A DNA stretch of 64,000 bases, from positions 4,811,057 to 4,875,056 of the forward strand of contig NZ_KB913029.1 in assembly GCF_000384115.1 (NCBI RefSeq), written 5' to 3'. A program made the translations under genes and the position numbers. Positions 55,870 through 64,000 of this stretch are shown here, piece after piece. The DNA comes from Sporichthya polymorpha DSM 43042. GTDB taxonomy: Bacteria > Actinomycetota > Actinomycetes > Sporichthyales > Sporichthyaceae. A model generated the notes under the pieces. It saw nothing but the letters and a program-made list of their open reading frames with translations. It had not been told where the DNA came from and ran no database searches. How positions within the stretch are numbered: position 1 is the stretch's first letter; each line of letters opens with the position of its first letter.

Positions 55870-56613
55870 CTACCCCGCCGGCGCGCCCGCGAACGTCGGG
55901 CGGCCGGACCACGCCCTGATCTCGACGTTCGGCGTGGTCGGCGCGAGGACGGCGACCGCCGCGATCCGTCCCGGCCCGAGGTCGACGTCGGCCAGCGCGA
56001 CGGGTCCGGGGTCGTCCTCCGCCCCCCAGGCCACCAGCGCCGGCGGTGCTCCGGGCGGGGCGAGTTCGACCCGGTCGGGCGGGACCGCGAGCCCGCGTCC
56101 GGTGGCCTTGAGGACGGCCTCCTTCCGGACCCAGGTCCGCAGGAGCGCGGCGGGCTGCTCCCCCGGCGGGAGCTCGCCGAGGGCCCGCCGCTCGGTCGGG
56201 GCGAGGGTGACCGCCGCGAACTCGGCGGGTTCGAGCGCGGCCCCCGCCGTCTCGACGTCGACCCCGACCGGCGCCCCCGCGACCGCGACCACCACCCGGT
56301 CCCCCGCGTGGCTGACGGAGAACTCCGGCCGACCGCTGTCAAGAAAGGGTGTCACCCCTTTTTGACGGAGGGCGGGCTTGCCGTGGGGGCCGCCGCAGGT
56401 GGCGCAGCGGTGGACGAAGGCCAGCGCCGCGGGGTCGGTGTCGAGGACCTCGCCGAGCACGAGCCGCGTGAGCGCGTGCGCGGCGAGGAACCGCTGCCGG
56501 TCCGCGGGCCGGAGCAGGGCGTCGTGCCGGGCCCGTTCCCCGGCGTCGAGCAGGCCCAGCAGCGACGCCGGGACCGCGGCCGGGTCGGCCCAGACGATCG
56601 AGACCGTCGTCAC
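55870..56613 (-). CDS. Sfp-type phosphopantetheinyl transferase carrying an in-frame palindrome
   Basis: A 247-residue enzyme that transfers the phosphopantetheine arm from CoA to carrier domains, here most likely those of the neighbouring NRPS. Mg-binding motif VGVDVE and motif WVRKEAVLKATGRGL are clear; HGKPAL and RPEFSVSHAGDRVVVAVA are the substrate-binding blocks. Between the last two sits RQKGVTPFLDSG, coded by a member of the GGGTGTCACCC palindrome family (56338-56366). Related enzymes usually have only a few residues there. The GTG start overlaps the formyltransferase stop by 4 bp. Because all motifs remain, activity may be kept. Confidence 0.9.
   Translation of the reverse strand: MTTVSIVWADPAAVPASLLGLLDAGERARHDALLRPADRQRFLAAHALTRLVLGEVLDTDPAALAFVHRCATCGGPHGKPALRQKGVTPFLDSGRPEFSVSHAGDRVVVAVAGAPVGVDVETAGAALEPAEFAAVTLAPTERRALGELPPGEQPAALLRTWVRKEAVLKATGRGLAVPPDRVELAPPGAPPALVAWGAEDDPGPVALADVDLGPGRIAAVAVLAPTTPNVEIRAWSGRPTFAGAPAG
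56338..56366. repeat. GGGTGTCACCC-family palindrome inside the PPTase gene
   Basis: GTCAAGAAAGGGTG and CACCCCTTTTTGAC form an imperfect 29-base palindrome matching the intergenic copies in core and flanks. It is read in frame as QKGVTPFLD without stops. Confidence 0.85.
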
Positions 56614-57575
56614 GGCCGGTCGGTGAGGTAGCCGCCCATCGCGGTGAAGTACTCGAGCGCGGGCAGCGTCTCCCCCGCCGCGGTGCGGACGGTCTCGATC
56701 ACCACGGCGGCGTTCTGCCCCCGCCGGGCCTCGGGACCGGCGACGATCGCCACGCCGGGGCCCTCCCGGAAGAAGATGCGGCCCGGCGTCCCGCCGTAGC
56801 GCTTCTCCGACACGGACGCCTTCAGCACCGAGAGCCGCTCCCCGCGGTGGTAGGTCCACGCGTTCGGGTACGGGTCGGGCTGCGCGCGGACCAGGTTGAC
56901 GATGTCCCGCGCCGGCCACGTCCAGTCGATGCGGTTGTCCTCGTCGGCCCGCTTGTGGAAGAACGTCGCCTGGCTCCGGTCCTGCGCCGGGAAGTCGGTG
57001 CGACCGCTCGCCATCAGATCCAGCCCCTGCACGGTGATCGGGCCGAACAGCTTCAGCGTCGCGTGGAACAGGTCGACGGCGGTGTCCTGCGCACCGACCG
57101 GCACCGCCCACTGCAGCACGATCGGGCCGGCGTCGAGCTCGGCGTCCATCAGATGGGCCGTCACGCCGACCTGCGTCTCGCCGTTGATCAGCGCCCAGTT
57201 CAGCGGTGCGAACCCGGCGTAGCGCGGCAGCAGCGAGTCGTGGACGTTCAGCGTCCCGAGCCGCGGCAGCGAGACGACCTCGGCCGGGATCAGCGTCCGC
57301 CAGTTGACCGCGACCATGACGTCGGGGTCCGCCTCCTTCAGGCGCACCTGCAGGTCGGCGTCGTCGGGCCGGTTGCGGAGCAGGACCGGCACGTCGACCG
57401 ACCGCGCGAGGTCCTCGACCGAGTCGTTCCAGATCCGTTCCCACGCTCCGTCACTCGGCGGGTGCGTGACGACGAGCACGACCTCGTGGTGCGAGTCGAG
57501 CAGCGCCTGCAGGGTGCGGGAACCCCAGGTGCCGAAACCGAAGAAGGCGACGCGCAGACCGGTGGAAGCCGCCAC
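56610..57575 (-). CDS. Formyltransferase of the methionyl-tRNA formyltransferase family
   Basis: A 321-residue enzyme with the formyl-tetrahydrofolate fold: RVAFFGFGTWGSRTLQALL, the catalytic Asn-His in LNVHDSLLPRYAGFAPLNWA, and Asp in AHLMDAELDAGPIV, followed by a C-terminal domain (RIDWTWPARDIVNLVRAQ). In an NRPS operon such enzymes formylate N5-hydroxyornithine or a peptide amine (as in coelichelin or rhodochelin pathways) rather than Met-tRNA. The GTG start lies 2 bp after mbtH and the stop overlaps the PPTase gene. No ornithine monooxygenase gene is seen in the window; it may lie beyond the right edge. Confidence 0.85.
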   Translation of the reverse strand: MAASTGLRVAFFGFGTWGSRTLQALLDSHHEVVLVVTHPPSDGAWERIWNDSVEDLARSVDVPVLLRNRPDDADLQVRLKEADPDVMVAVNWRTLIPAEVVSLPRLGTLNVHDSLLPRYAGFAPLNWALINGETQVGVTAHLMDAELDAGPIVLQWAVPVGAQDTAVDLFHATLKLFGPITVQGLDLMASGRTDFPAQDRSQATFFHKRADEDNRIDWTWPARDIVNLVRAQPDPYPNAWTYHRGERLSVLKASVSEKRYGGTPGRIFFREGPGVAIVAGPEARRGQNAAVVIETVRTAAGETLPALEYFTAMGGYLTDRP

Positions 57576-57577
57576 GC

Positions 57578-57787
57578 TCAGCCACCCATCGCACGGACGA
57601 GGCTCGCCGGACGCATGTCCGTCCACGACCGCTCGACGTAGTCGAGACACGCCGCGCGGGTGTCCGGGCCGAAGCGGGTCTCCCAGCCGGCGGGGACGTC
57701 GACGAAGTCCGGCCACAGGCTGTGCTGGCCCTCGTCGTTGACCAGGACGAGGAACGTGCCGTCCGGGTTGTCGAAGGGGTTGGTCAT
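57578..57787 (-). CDS. MbtH-like protein
   Basis: A 69-residue MbtH family protein that binds and activates NRPS adenylation domains. The signature is complete: [33 protein letters not shown], and the WTDMRPASL end. AAGGAG lies 7 bases before the ATG. It sits 53 bp after the NRPS stop, as usual for a dedicated partner. Confidence 0.95.
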   Translation of the reverse strand: MTNPFDNPDGTFLVLVNDEGQHSLWPDFVDVPAGWETRFGPDTRAACLDYVERSWTDMRPASLVRAMGG

Positions 57788-57840
57788 CGCGGTTCTCCTT
57801 CTGTGCAGGGGTCTGTCGGGCGCGGTGCGTGGGTGCGGGG

Positions 57841-60800
57841 TCAGTCCCGCGGGGCCGCGGCGGCCAGCGCGGCGAGCGCGCGGAACCAGGTCTGGGCGAG
57901 GTCGACGACGGCGTCGGCGTCGAGGACGCCGTCCGGCCACGACCAGGTCGCGAGCAGGACGACGCCGTCCGGCCCCTCCTCGGCCACCGCGCCGAGGGAC
58001 AGCGCGTGCGCGAGCGGGAGGGAGGGGTCGAGTCCGAGGTCGGCGGCCGCCTCCTCCGGAGCGCTCGCCCAGTCGGCGTCCTCCGCACCGTCCACCCGGC
58101 CGAGGTAGTTGAACTCCAGCGGTGGCGGCGCGGACGCGCCGACGGCGGACGCGGCTTGGGCGCTCACCCGCACCCGGTCCAGCACGGCGGCCGCGGCCGC
58201 CGGGACTGACTCCACGTCAGCCAGCCGGACCGGACCCGGGTCGAGCAGAACCGGGACGCCGGTCGCGAACCGGCCCAGCGTGCGGGAGACGTCGAGGTCG
58301 CCCGCGCGCCCGTGGCCCTTGACGTCGACGAGCGTCGTCCCGCCCGCTTCATCGCCAGAGCTCGCGACGCCGCCGCGCCGGTCCCGCCAGTCGGCGACGG
58401 CGAGCGCGAGCGCCGCGAGCAGCACGTCGTCGACGCGCGCCCCGTACGCCGCGGGCACCGGGCCCAGCAGGGCCGTGGTGAGGCCGGTCGGGAGTGTCTC
58501 GCAATGGGTGCGCTCGGTCCCGACCACGTCGCGCGCCGGGTCGAGCGGGCGCCTCAGCGGCAGCGGGTCCCCACCGGCCCGGACGGTCTCCGCGACCGGG
58601 AGCCCGCCACGCTGGTGCGGAACCTGGGCGGTCAGCAACTGCGCGTGCCGGCGGAACGACGTGGTCACCGGCGGCAGGTCCCGACCCGCAGCGGCGGCCG
58701 CGAGGTCCTCGAGCAGGATGCGCCACGACATGGCGTCCATCACGAGGTGGTGCACGGTCAGCAGGAGCCGGCCGCGTTCACCGGGTCCGCCGTCGAACCA
58801 CACCGCGGCCCACATCACGCCGGCGTCGGGGTCGACGCGGTCCCGGGCCGCGCGGGCGTGCTCGGCGACGAGGGTCTCCAGGTCGCTTCCGCCCTTGGCA
58901 TCGACCCGCTCGAGGCGGACCGCCGCCTGCTCCGCGGGCGGAACCTCGAGCGTCCACGGCGTGCCCCGGACGAGCCGGGCCCGCAGGAGGTCGTGATGCA
59001 GGACCACCGCGGCGAGGGCCTGCCGCAGACCGTCCTTGGTCGTGCCGACCGGGGTGAGCACCAGGCTCGACTGCTGGATCGCGGCGACCGGGGTGTCGAC
59101 CTCGGACATCCAGACCATCGTCGGCGTCAGCGGAACCGTGCCGGTTCCGTCGTCGGCGGTGTCGGAGCCGTCGCTCGGAGTCGCGGCGGCCGCAATCGCG
59201 TCCAGCGTCCGCCCCGCCAGAATCTGCCGAGGCGTCACCTTCCAGTCCAGCGCGCGCAGCCGGCTGACCACCTGCATCGCGAGGATGCTGTCTCCGCCGA
59301 GGGCGAAGAAGTCGTCCTCGACCCCCGCGTCGATGCCGAGCAAGTCCCCGACGACCAGAACGACGGCCGCCTCGACCGCCGTGGCCGGCGGACGGGACGG
59401 GATGCGCTCGGCCTCCGGCGGCTCCGGCAGCGCGGCGCGGTTCAGCTTGCCGCCGGGCAGCACCGGGAGCGCGTCCAGCGAAACGAAGACCGTCGGGACC
59501 ATGTGGTCCGGCAGGGCGTCGGCGGCGAGCCGGCGCAGCTCCGCCGCAGGCGGCGCCGCGGCGCCCGGGCGCGGGACCACGTAGGCGACCAACCGCTCGA
59601 CCCCACCCGGGCCGGGGCGCACGACGACCACCGCCGCGGCGAGGTCGCCGTGGCGGCCGAGCACGGCCTCGATCTCCGCCGGCTCGATCCGGTAGCCGCG
59701 GAGCTTCACCTGGTCGTCCGACCGGCCGCGGTACTCCAGCCGGCCCGCCGCGTCGAACCGCGCGAGGTCGCCGGTGCGGTACATCCGCGTCCCGGGCCGG
59801 CCGAACGGATCGGCGACGAAGCGGTCGGCGGTCAAGCCGGCACGGTTCAGGTAGCCGCGGGCGAGACCGGCGCCGGACAGGTACAGCTCACCGGTGACGC
59901 CGGGCGGCACCGGGTGCAACGCGGCGTCGAGGACGCAGGCGCGCGCCCCGGCGACGGGCCGGCCCACCACCGGGGCCGGCGACTCGTCGACGAACGCGAC
60001 GAGCGAGTCGACGGTCGCCTCGGTCGGACCGTAGAGGTTGACCGCGTCGGTGCCCGCGAGCTCGCGCAGCTGCGTCCACACGCCCGGCGGCACCGCCTCA
60101 CCACCGAACCCGAGCAGGTGGAGCGGGCAGTGCGGCGTGCCGGTCGCGTCGCTGCGGACCAGACCGGCGGCCAGCAGCTGCGCGAGGAAGGACGGCGTCA
60201 CCTCGAGGAAGTCGAGGTCGCGCTCCCACACCGCGGCGACGAGCAGGTCGGCGTCGCGGCGGGTCTCGTCGTCGAGGACGTGCACCTCGTGCCCGCCGAG
60301 CAGCCAGAGCTGCGGCTGCCAGGAGGCGTCGAACGAGAACGACCACGCGTGCCCGACGCGCAGCCGGTCGCGGCCCGCCGCCGCGACCGCTCGCGCGTGC
60401 AGGTCGGCGGCGTGACTGGCGTACAGGTTCGCCACGGCCGCGTGCGGGACGACGACGCCCTTCGGCGTCCCCGTCGAGCCCGAGGTGTAGATCACGTACG
60501 CCGGGTGCGCCGGAGCGAGCGGCGCGAGCCGGTCGGCGTCGGTGAGGTCGCGGTCGTCCGCACTCGCCAGACGCGCGACGGTCGCCGGGTCGTCGACGAC
60601 GAGGACGGGGACCTCACCCCACTCGCCGGTCGCGCCCGCGACTCCGGACGACGTCACGACGACCACCGCGCCCGCGTCGGCGAACATCGCCGCGGTGCGG
60701 GTGGCCGGGGCGTCGGGCTCGGCCGGGACGTAGGGCGCCCCGGCCTTGGCCGCGGCGAGGATCGCGGTCATCGCGTGCGTCCGCGGCAGCACGAGGCCGA

Positions 60801-63800
60801 CCGGTCGCTCCGGCCCGGCGCCCGCGGCCACGAGCAGCCGCGCGAGCCGGTTGGCCTCGGCGTTGAGCTCGCCGAACGTCAGCCGTCGCTCCCCCACGAC
60901 CAGCGCGGGAGCGGCCGGGTCGCGGCGCACCTGCGCCTCGAACAGCGCCGGAACGGTCGCGGCGCCGCCGGCCGGAAGAGCGCCGGCCGGGAGAGCGCCG
61001 GCCGGTCGACCCCGACCCGCGGCGAGCGCAGCGTCGCGCTCGCCGCGGGCCAGGACGTCGATCCCGGCGACGGGCCGGTCGGGATCGGCGACCACGGCGC
61101 GCAGCAGCCGGAGCAGGCGGTCGGCCAGACCCGCCGCCGTGCTCTCGTCGAACAGGTCCGCCGCGTACTCGACGACGCCGGAGATCCCGCCGACCCCACC
61201 GTCGGTGGCGCGCTCGTCGACGAAGTCGAACGACAGGTCGAACTTCGCCACCGCGGCGTCGGCGTCGACCCGCGTCGTCTGCAGGCCCGGAAGTTCCGGA
61301 TCGCCGTCGGGCGCAGGCAGGTGAACCACCATCACCTGGAACAGCGGGTGCCGGGACGGCGAGCGGGCCGGGTTCACGGCCTCGACGACGCGGTCGAACG
61401 GCAGGTCCTGGTGCTCGTAGGCCGCGAGGTCGGTCTCGCGCACCCGGCGCAGCACGTCGGCGAAGCTGGGCCGCCCGGACAGGTCGGTGCGCAGGACGAT
61501 CGTGTTGAGGAAGTACCCGACGAGGTCGCCGAGCGCGAGGTCCGCGCGGCCGGTGATCGGGCTGCCGATCGGGATGTCGTCGCCGGCGCCGCTGCGGTGC
61601 AGCAGCGCGGCGACCGCCGCCTGCAGAACCATGAACGTGCTGACGTCGTGGGCGCGCCCGAGCGCCCGCAGCGCGGCCGCGAGCTCGGCGTCGATCGTCA
61701 CCGGCACGGTGCCGCCGCGGCCCGTCGCCACCGGCGGCCGCGGCCGGTCGGTCGGCAGCGCGAGCTCGACGGGCAGACCAATCAGCGCGTTGCGCCAGAA
61801 CCCGGTCTGCGCCCGCGCGAACTCGGTCGGCGTCCCGCGTTCGCCCAGCAGCGCGTGCTGCCACGCCGCGAAGTCCGCGTAGCGCGCGGGCAGCGAGGCG
61901 AACTCCGGCGCCCGGCCCGCCCGCCGCGCGGCGTAGGCCGTGGCCAGGTCGGTGACCAGCGGCGCGTCGGACCACTCGTCGGCCGCGATGTGATGCACCG
62001 TCAGCGCGAGGACGTGGTCCGTCGGGCCGAGCCGGAGCAGCTCGGCGCGCAGCGGCGGTTCCGTCTCCAGGTCGAAGGTGTGGAGCGCGGCCGCCCGCAG
62101 TCGGGCCGGGAGGTCGGCGGGCTCGATCGCACTCTCAACGACGCGGATCGCCTCCGCCGGCACGAGCCGCTGGTACGGCAAGCCGTCCCGTTCGACGACG
62201 ACGGTGCGCAGGGGCTCGTGGCGCTCGGCGAGGTCGCGCACCGCGGCGCAGAGCGCGGCGGCGTCGAGCTCCCCGGTCAGGCGCCAGGCGATCGGGATGT
62301 TGTAGGTCGGGCTCGGGCCGGCGATGCGGTCCAGGACCCAGAGCCCGTGCTGGGCCGGGGCGAGCGGGACCTCGGCGCCCGCCGGCACCGGCGTCAGCGC
62401 GGGGCGCACGGTCGCGGAAAGCGCGGTCGCGGACGACGCGGTCGCGAGCCGCGCGGCCAGCCGCTCGGGGGTCGGGGCGTCGAAGACCGTCCGCAGGGAC
62501 ACGTCGGCCCCGAGGTCGGCCCGCAGTCGCGCGACCAGGCGCATGGCGAGCAGGGAGTGCCCGCCGAGCGCGAAGAAGTCCGCGTCGGCCCCGGGCCGCT
62601 CCCCTCCGGGCAGCCCGAGCACCTCGGCGAACAGGGCGCAGACCTGCGCCTCGAGCGCCGTGGCCGGCGCCCGCCCGAGGGCGCTGCGTGGGTGGTCGAC
62701 CGGCGCCGGCAGCGCGGCGCGGTCGACCTTGCCCGCGACCGATCGCGGTAGCGCCGGCAACACGACGAACGCCGACGGCACCAGCGCCGCGGGCAGCGTC
62801 GCCGCGGCGGCGGCACGGAGCGCCTGGATGTCCGACGGGGTGTCTGACGGGGCGTCGGTTCGCCCGACCACGTACGCGACCAGACGCGGATCGCCCGGCC
62901 GGTCCTCGCGGACGACGACGGCCGCGTCGGCCGCACCGGCCGCGCGGAGGGCCGCCTCGATCTCCCCGGTCTCGATGCGCAGGCCGCGGAGCTTGACCTG
63001 GCCGTCGACGCGACCGAGGAAGTCGAGCTCGGAGTTCCCACGCCGGCGGACGAGGTCACCGGTGCGGTACATCCGCGCACCGGGCCGACCGAACGGGTCG
63101 GCGACGAAGCGGTCGGCGGTCAGGCCGGGACGGTTCAGGTAACCACGGGCGAGACCGGGGCCGGCGAGGTAGAGCTCGCCGGGGACACCGTCGGGCACCG
63201 GAGCGAGCCCGGCGTCGAGGATCCGGATCGCGAGGTTCGCGACGGCGCCGGCCCGGCGGTGGATCGTGTCACCGGTGCGGGCCGCGCTGCGGCCCCACGC
63301 GTCGACGGTGCACTCGGTCGGGCCGTAGAGGTCGTGGACCGCGACCAGCGGCCAGGAGGTCAGCTCGTCCCACAGGTCCGGCGGGGTCGCCTCGCCCCCG
63401 ACGACGAGGACCGCCGGCCGGACACCCTCCGGGCCGAGGCCCGCACGCATCAGCTCGCGCAGGAACGTCGGCGTCAGGTCGAGGTAGTCGATGCGCTCGG
63501 TGCCCAGGTACGCGACGACCGCGGCCGGGTCGAGCGCGCTCTCGTCGTCGAGGACGTGCAGTTCGTGTCCGGCGACCAGCCACAGCAGCGGGTCCCACGA
63601 CGCGTCGAAGGAGAACGAGGTCACGCAGCTCGCGCGCAGGACCTCCCGGCCGAGTGCCTGCGCGGCCGGGTCCATCACGGTGGCCCGCTGGGCGGTGAAG
63701 AGGTTCGTCAGCCCGCGGTGGATGCCGACCACGCCCTTGGGCGTGCCCGTCGACCCCGAGGTGAAGATGACGTAGGCGGGAGCGTCCGCCGGTAGTGCGA

Positions 63801-64000
63801 CCGGCGCGAACCGGTCGACAGCGGCGTCCGCCGGGAGGACGACGGACCGCACCCCCGCGGGCAGCCGGCCCGCCAGCTCCGCGGTCGTCAGCACGACCAC
63901 CGGCGCGGCCTCGGCGAACATCTGCTCCAGGCGCGCCGGCGGCTGGTTCGCGTCCACCGGCAGGTACGCCGCACCCGCGGCGAGAACGCCGAAGATCGCC
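57841..64000 (-). CDS. Nonribosomal peptide synthetase, 3' part: (A)-T-C-A-T-E
   Basis: The last 2053 residues of a large NRPS whose start is outside the window. Domains in fragment numbering: adenylation (from its GAAYLPVD motif at the edge; [16 protein letters not shown] near 75) to about 460; carrier [11 protein letters not shown] near 480; LCL-type condensation about 540-985 with HHIAADEWS and [10 protein letters not shown]; adenylation about 1010-1520 ([16 protein letters not shown]); carrier [11 protein letters not shown] near 1565; and epimerisation about 1620-2050 with [26 protein letters not shown] and EFNYLGRVD. It ends in the E domain with no thioesterase, so the chain passes to another synthetase or is released otherwise. 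At least one D-residue is expected. mbtH, a formyltransferase and a PPTase follow. Confidence 0.93.
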   Translation of the reverse strand, partial: AIFGVLAAGAAYLPVDANQPPARLEQMFAEAAPVVVLTTAELAGRLPAGVRSVVLPADAAVDRFAPVALPADAPAYVIFTSGSTGTPKGVVGIHRGLTNLFTAQRATVMDPAAQALGREVLRASCVTSFSFDASWDPLLWLVAGHELHVLDDESALDPAAVVAYLGTERIDYLDLTPTFLRELMRAGLGPEGVRPAVLVVGGEATPPDLWDELTSWPLVAVHDLYGPTECTVDAWGRSAARTGDTIHRRAGAVANLAIRILDAGLAPVPDGVPGELYLAGPGLARGYLNRPGLTADRFVADPFGRPGARMYRTGDLVRRRGNSELDFLGRVDGQVKLRGLRIETGEIEAALRAAGAADAAVVVREDRPGDPRLVAYVVGRTDAPSDTPSDIQALRAAAAATLPAALVPSAFVVLPALPRSVAGKVDRAALPAPVDHPRSALGRAPATALEAQVCALFAEVLGLPGGERPGADADFFALGGHSLLAMRLVARLRADLGADVSLRTVFDAPTPERLAARLATASSATALSATVRPALTPVPAGAEVPLAPAQHGLWVLDRIAGPSPTYNIPIAWRLTGELDAAALCAAVRDLAERHEPLRTVVVERDGLPYQRLVPAEAIRVVESAIEPADLPARLRAAALHTFDLETEPPLRAELLRLGPTDHVLALTVHHIAADEWSDAPLVTDLATAYAARRAGRAPEFASLPARYADFAAWQHALLGERGTPTEFARAQTGFWRNALIGLPVELALPTDRPRPPVATGRGGTVPVTIDAELAAALRALGRAHDVSTFMVLQAAVAALLHRSGAGDDIPIGSPITGRADLALGDLVGYFLNTIVLRTDLSGRPSFADVLRRVRETDLAAYEHQDLPFDRVVEAVNPARSPSRHPLFQVMVVHLPAPDGDPELPGLQTTRVDADAAVAKFDLSFDFVDERATDGGVGGISGVVEYAADLFDESTAAGLADRLLRLLRAVVADPDRPVAGIDVLARGERDAALAAGRGRPAGALPAGALPAGGAATVPALFEAQVRRDPAAPALVVGERRLTFGELNAEANRLARLLVAAGAGPERPVGLVLPRTHAMTAILAAAKAGAPYVPAEPDAPATRTAAMFADAGAVVVVTSSGVAGATGEWGEVPVLVVDDPATVARLASADDRDLTDADRLAPLAPAHPAYVIYTSGSTGTPKGVVVPHAAVANLYASHAADLHARAVAAAGRDRLRVGHAWSFSFDASWQPQLWLLGGHEVHVLDDETRRDADLLVAAVWERDLDFLEVTPSFLAQLLAAGLVRSDATGTPHCPLHLLGFGGEAVPPGVWTQLRELAGTDAVNLYGPTEATVDSLVAFVDESPAPVVGRPVAGARACVLDAALHPVPPGVTGELYLSGAGLARGYLNRAGLTADRFVADPFGRPGTRMYRTGDLARFDAAGRLEYRGRSDDQVKLRGYRIEPAEIEAVLGRHGDLAAAVVVVRPGPGGVERLVAYVVPRPGAAAPPAAELRRLAADALPDHMVPTVFVSLDALPVLPGGKLNRAALPEPPEAERIPSRPPATAVEAAVVLVVGDLLGIDAGVEDDFFALGGDSILAMQVVSRLRALDWKVTPRQILAGRTLDAIAAAATPSDGSDTADDGTGTVPLTPTMVWMSEVDTPVAAIQQSSLVLTPVGTTKDGLRQALAAVVLHHDLLRARLVRGTPWTLEVPPAEQAAVRLERVDAKGGSDLETLVAEHARAARDRVDPDAGVMWAAVWFDGGPGERGRLLLTVHHLVMDAMSWRILLEDLAAAAAGRDLPPVTTSFRRHAQLLTAQVPHQRGGLPVAETVRAGGDPLPLRRPLDPARDVVGTERTHCETLPTGLTTALLGPVPAAYGARVDDVLLAALALAVADWRDRRGGVASSGDEAGGTTLVDVKGHGRAGDLDVSRTLGRFATGVPVLLDPGPVRLADVESVPAAAAAVLDRVRVSAQAASAVGASAPPPLEFNYLGRVDGAEDADWASAPEEAAADLGLDPSLPLAHALSLGAVAEEGPDGVVLLATWSWPDGVLDADAVVDLAQTWFRALAALAAAAPRD

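Noticed and set aside
58312-62751. A 1479-codon open frame on the plus strand
   Set aside because: It is antisense to the NRPS gene, has Arg/Gly-rich shadow composition and no family resemblance.

Overview
This window looks like chromosomal DNA from a very high-GC actinobacterium (class Actinomycetes). The reasons are extreme GC codon bias, many GTG starts, 4-8 bp start/stop overlaps, the gene order hisI-trpE-(Trp-associated membrane protein)-trpC-trpB-trpA-lgt, a PriA-type hisA with no trpF beside the trp genes, a PdtaR-like ANTAR regulator, a long DNA polymerase I without proofreading residues, and several apparently leaderless genes with a TAnnnT box 6-7 nt before the start codon. I cannot name a genus from sequence alone.

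Left part (1-19.5 kb): a LuxR/MalT-like ATPase regulator cut by the window edge; an SCP2 / acyl-CoA-dehydrogenase-like / cupin trio; a lipoprotein and uvrB; a surface protein overlapping a sortase; an AbiEi/DUF559 gene bracketed by two copies of a 75-bp inverted repeat; a class-C-type serine hydrolase and a lysyl-oxidase-like protein; the sulfate-activation genes cysN-cysD with cysQ; an MFS exporter; an orphan PEP-utilising 'swivelling' domain protein; and a BY-kinase-like chain-length protein with a changed Walker A lysine.

Middle (19.5-43.4 kb): housekeeping genes coaE, rpsA, polA, pyk, gltD-gltB and tRNA-Leu(CAA), with a methyltransferase/flippase pair, a lytic transglycosylase, and a complete branched-chain amino-acid-type ABC importer (livH-livM-livG-livF, with the binding lipoprotein convergent). 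The livH product carries an extra exported domain. A PdtaR-like antiterminator regulator lies next to the transporter.

Right part (43.4-64 kb): a lipoprotein and lgt, which makes lipoproteins, downstream of the trp operon; a MinD/ParA-like ATPase with a long Pro/Ala-rich N-terminus; hisF and priA; an L,D-transpeptidase; then a nonribosomal peptide synthetase operon (NRPS, MbtH, formyltransferase, Sfp-type PPTase) running off the right edge. This set fits a formylated peptide such as a hydroxamate siderophore.

The most unusual signal is a family of short palindromes with core AAGGGTGTCACCCCTT. They occur as a four-unit tandem array (19.5 kb), across the stop codon of rpsA, twice before polA's 3' end, and once in frame inside the PPTase gene. 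This resembles a mobile palindromic element that can insert into protein-coding sequence.
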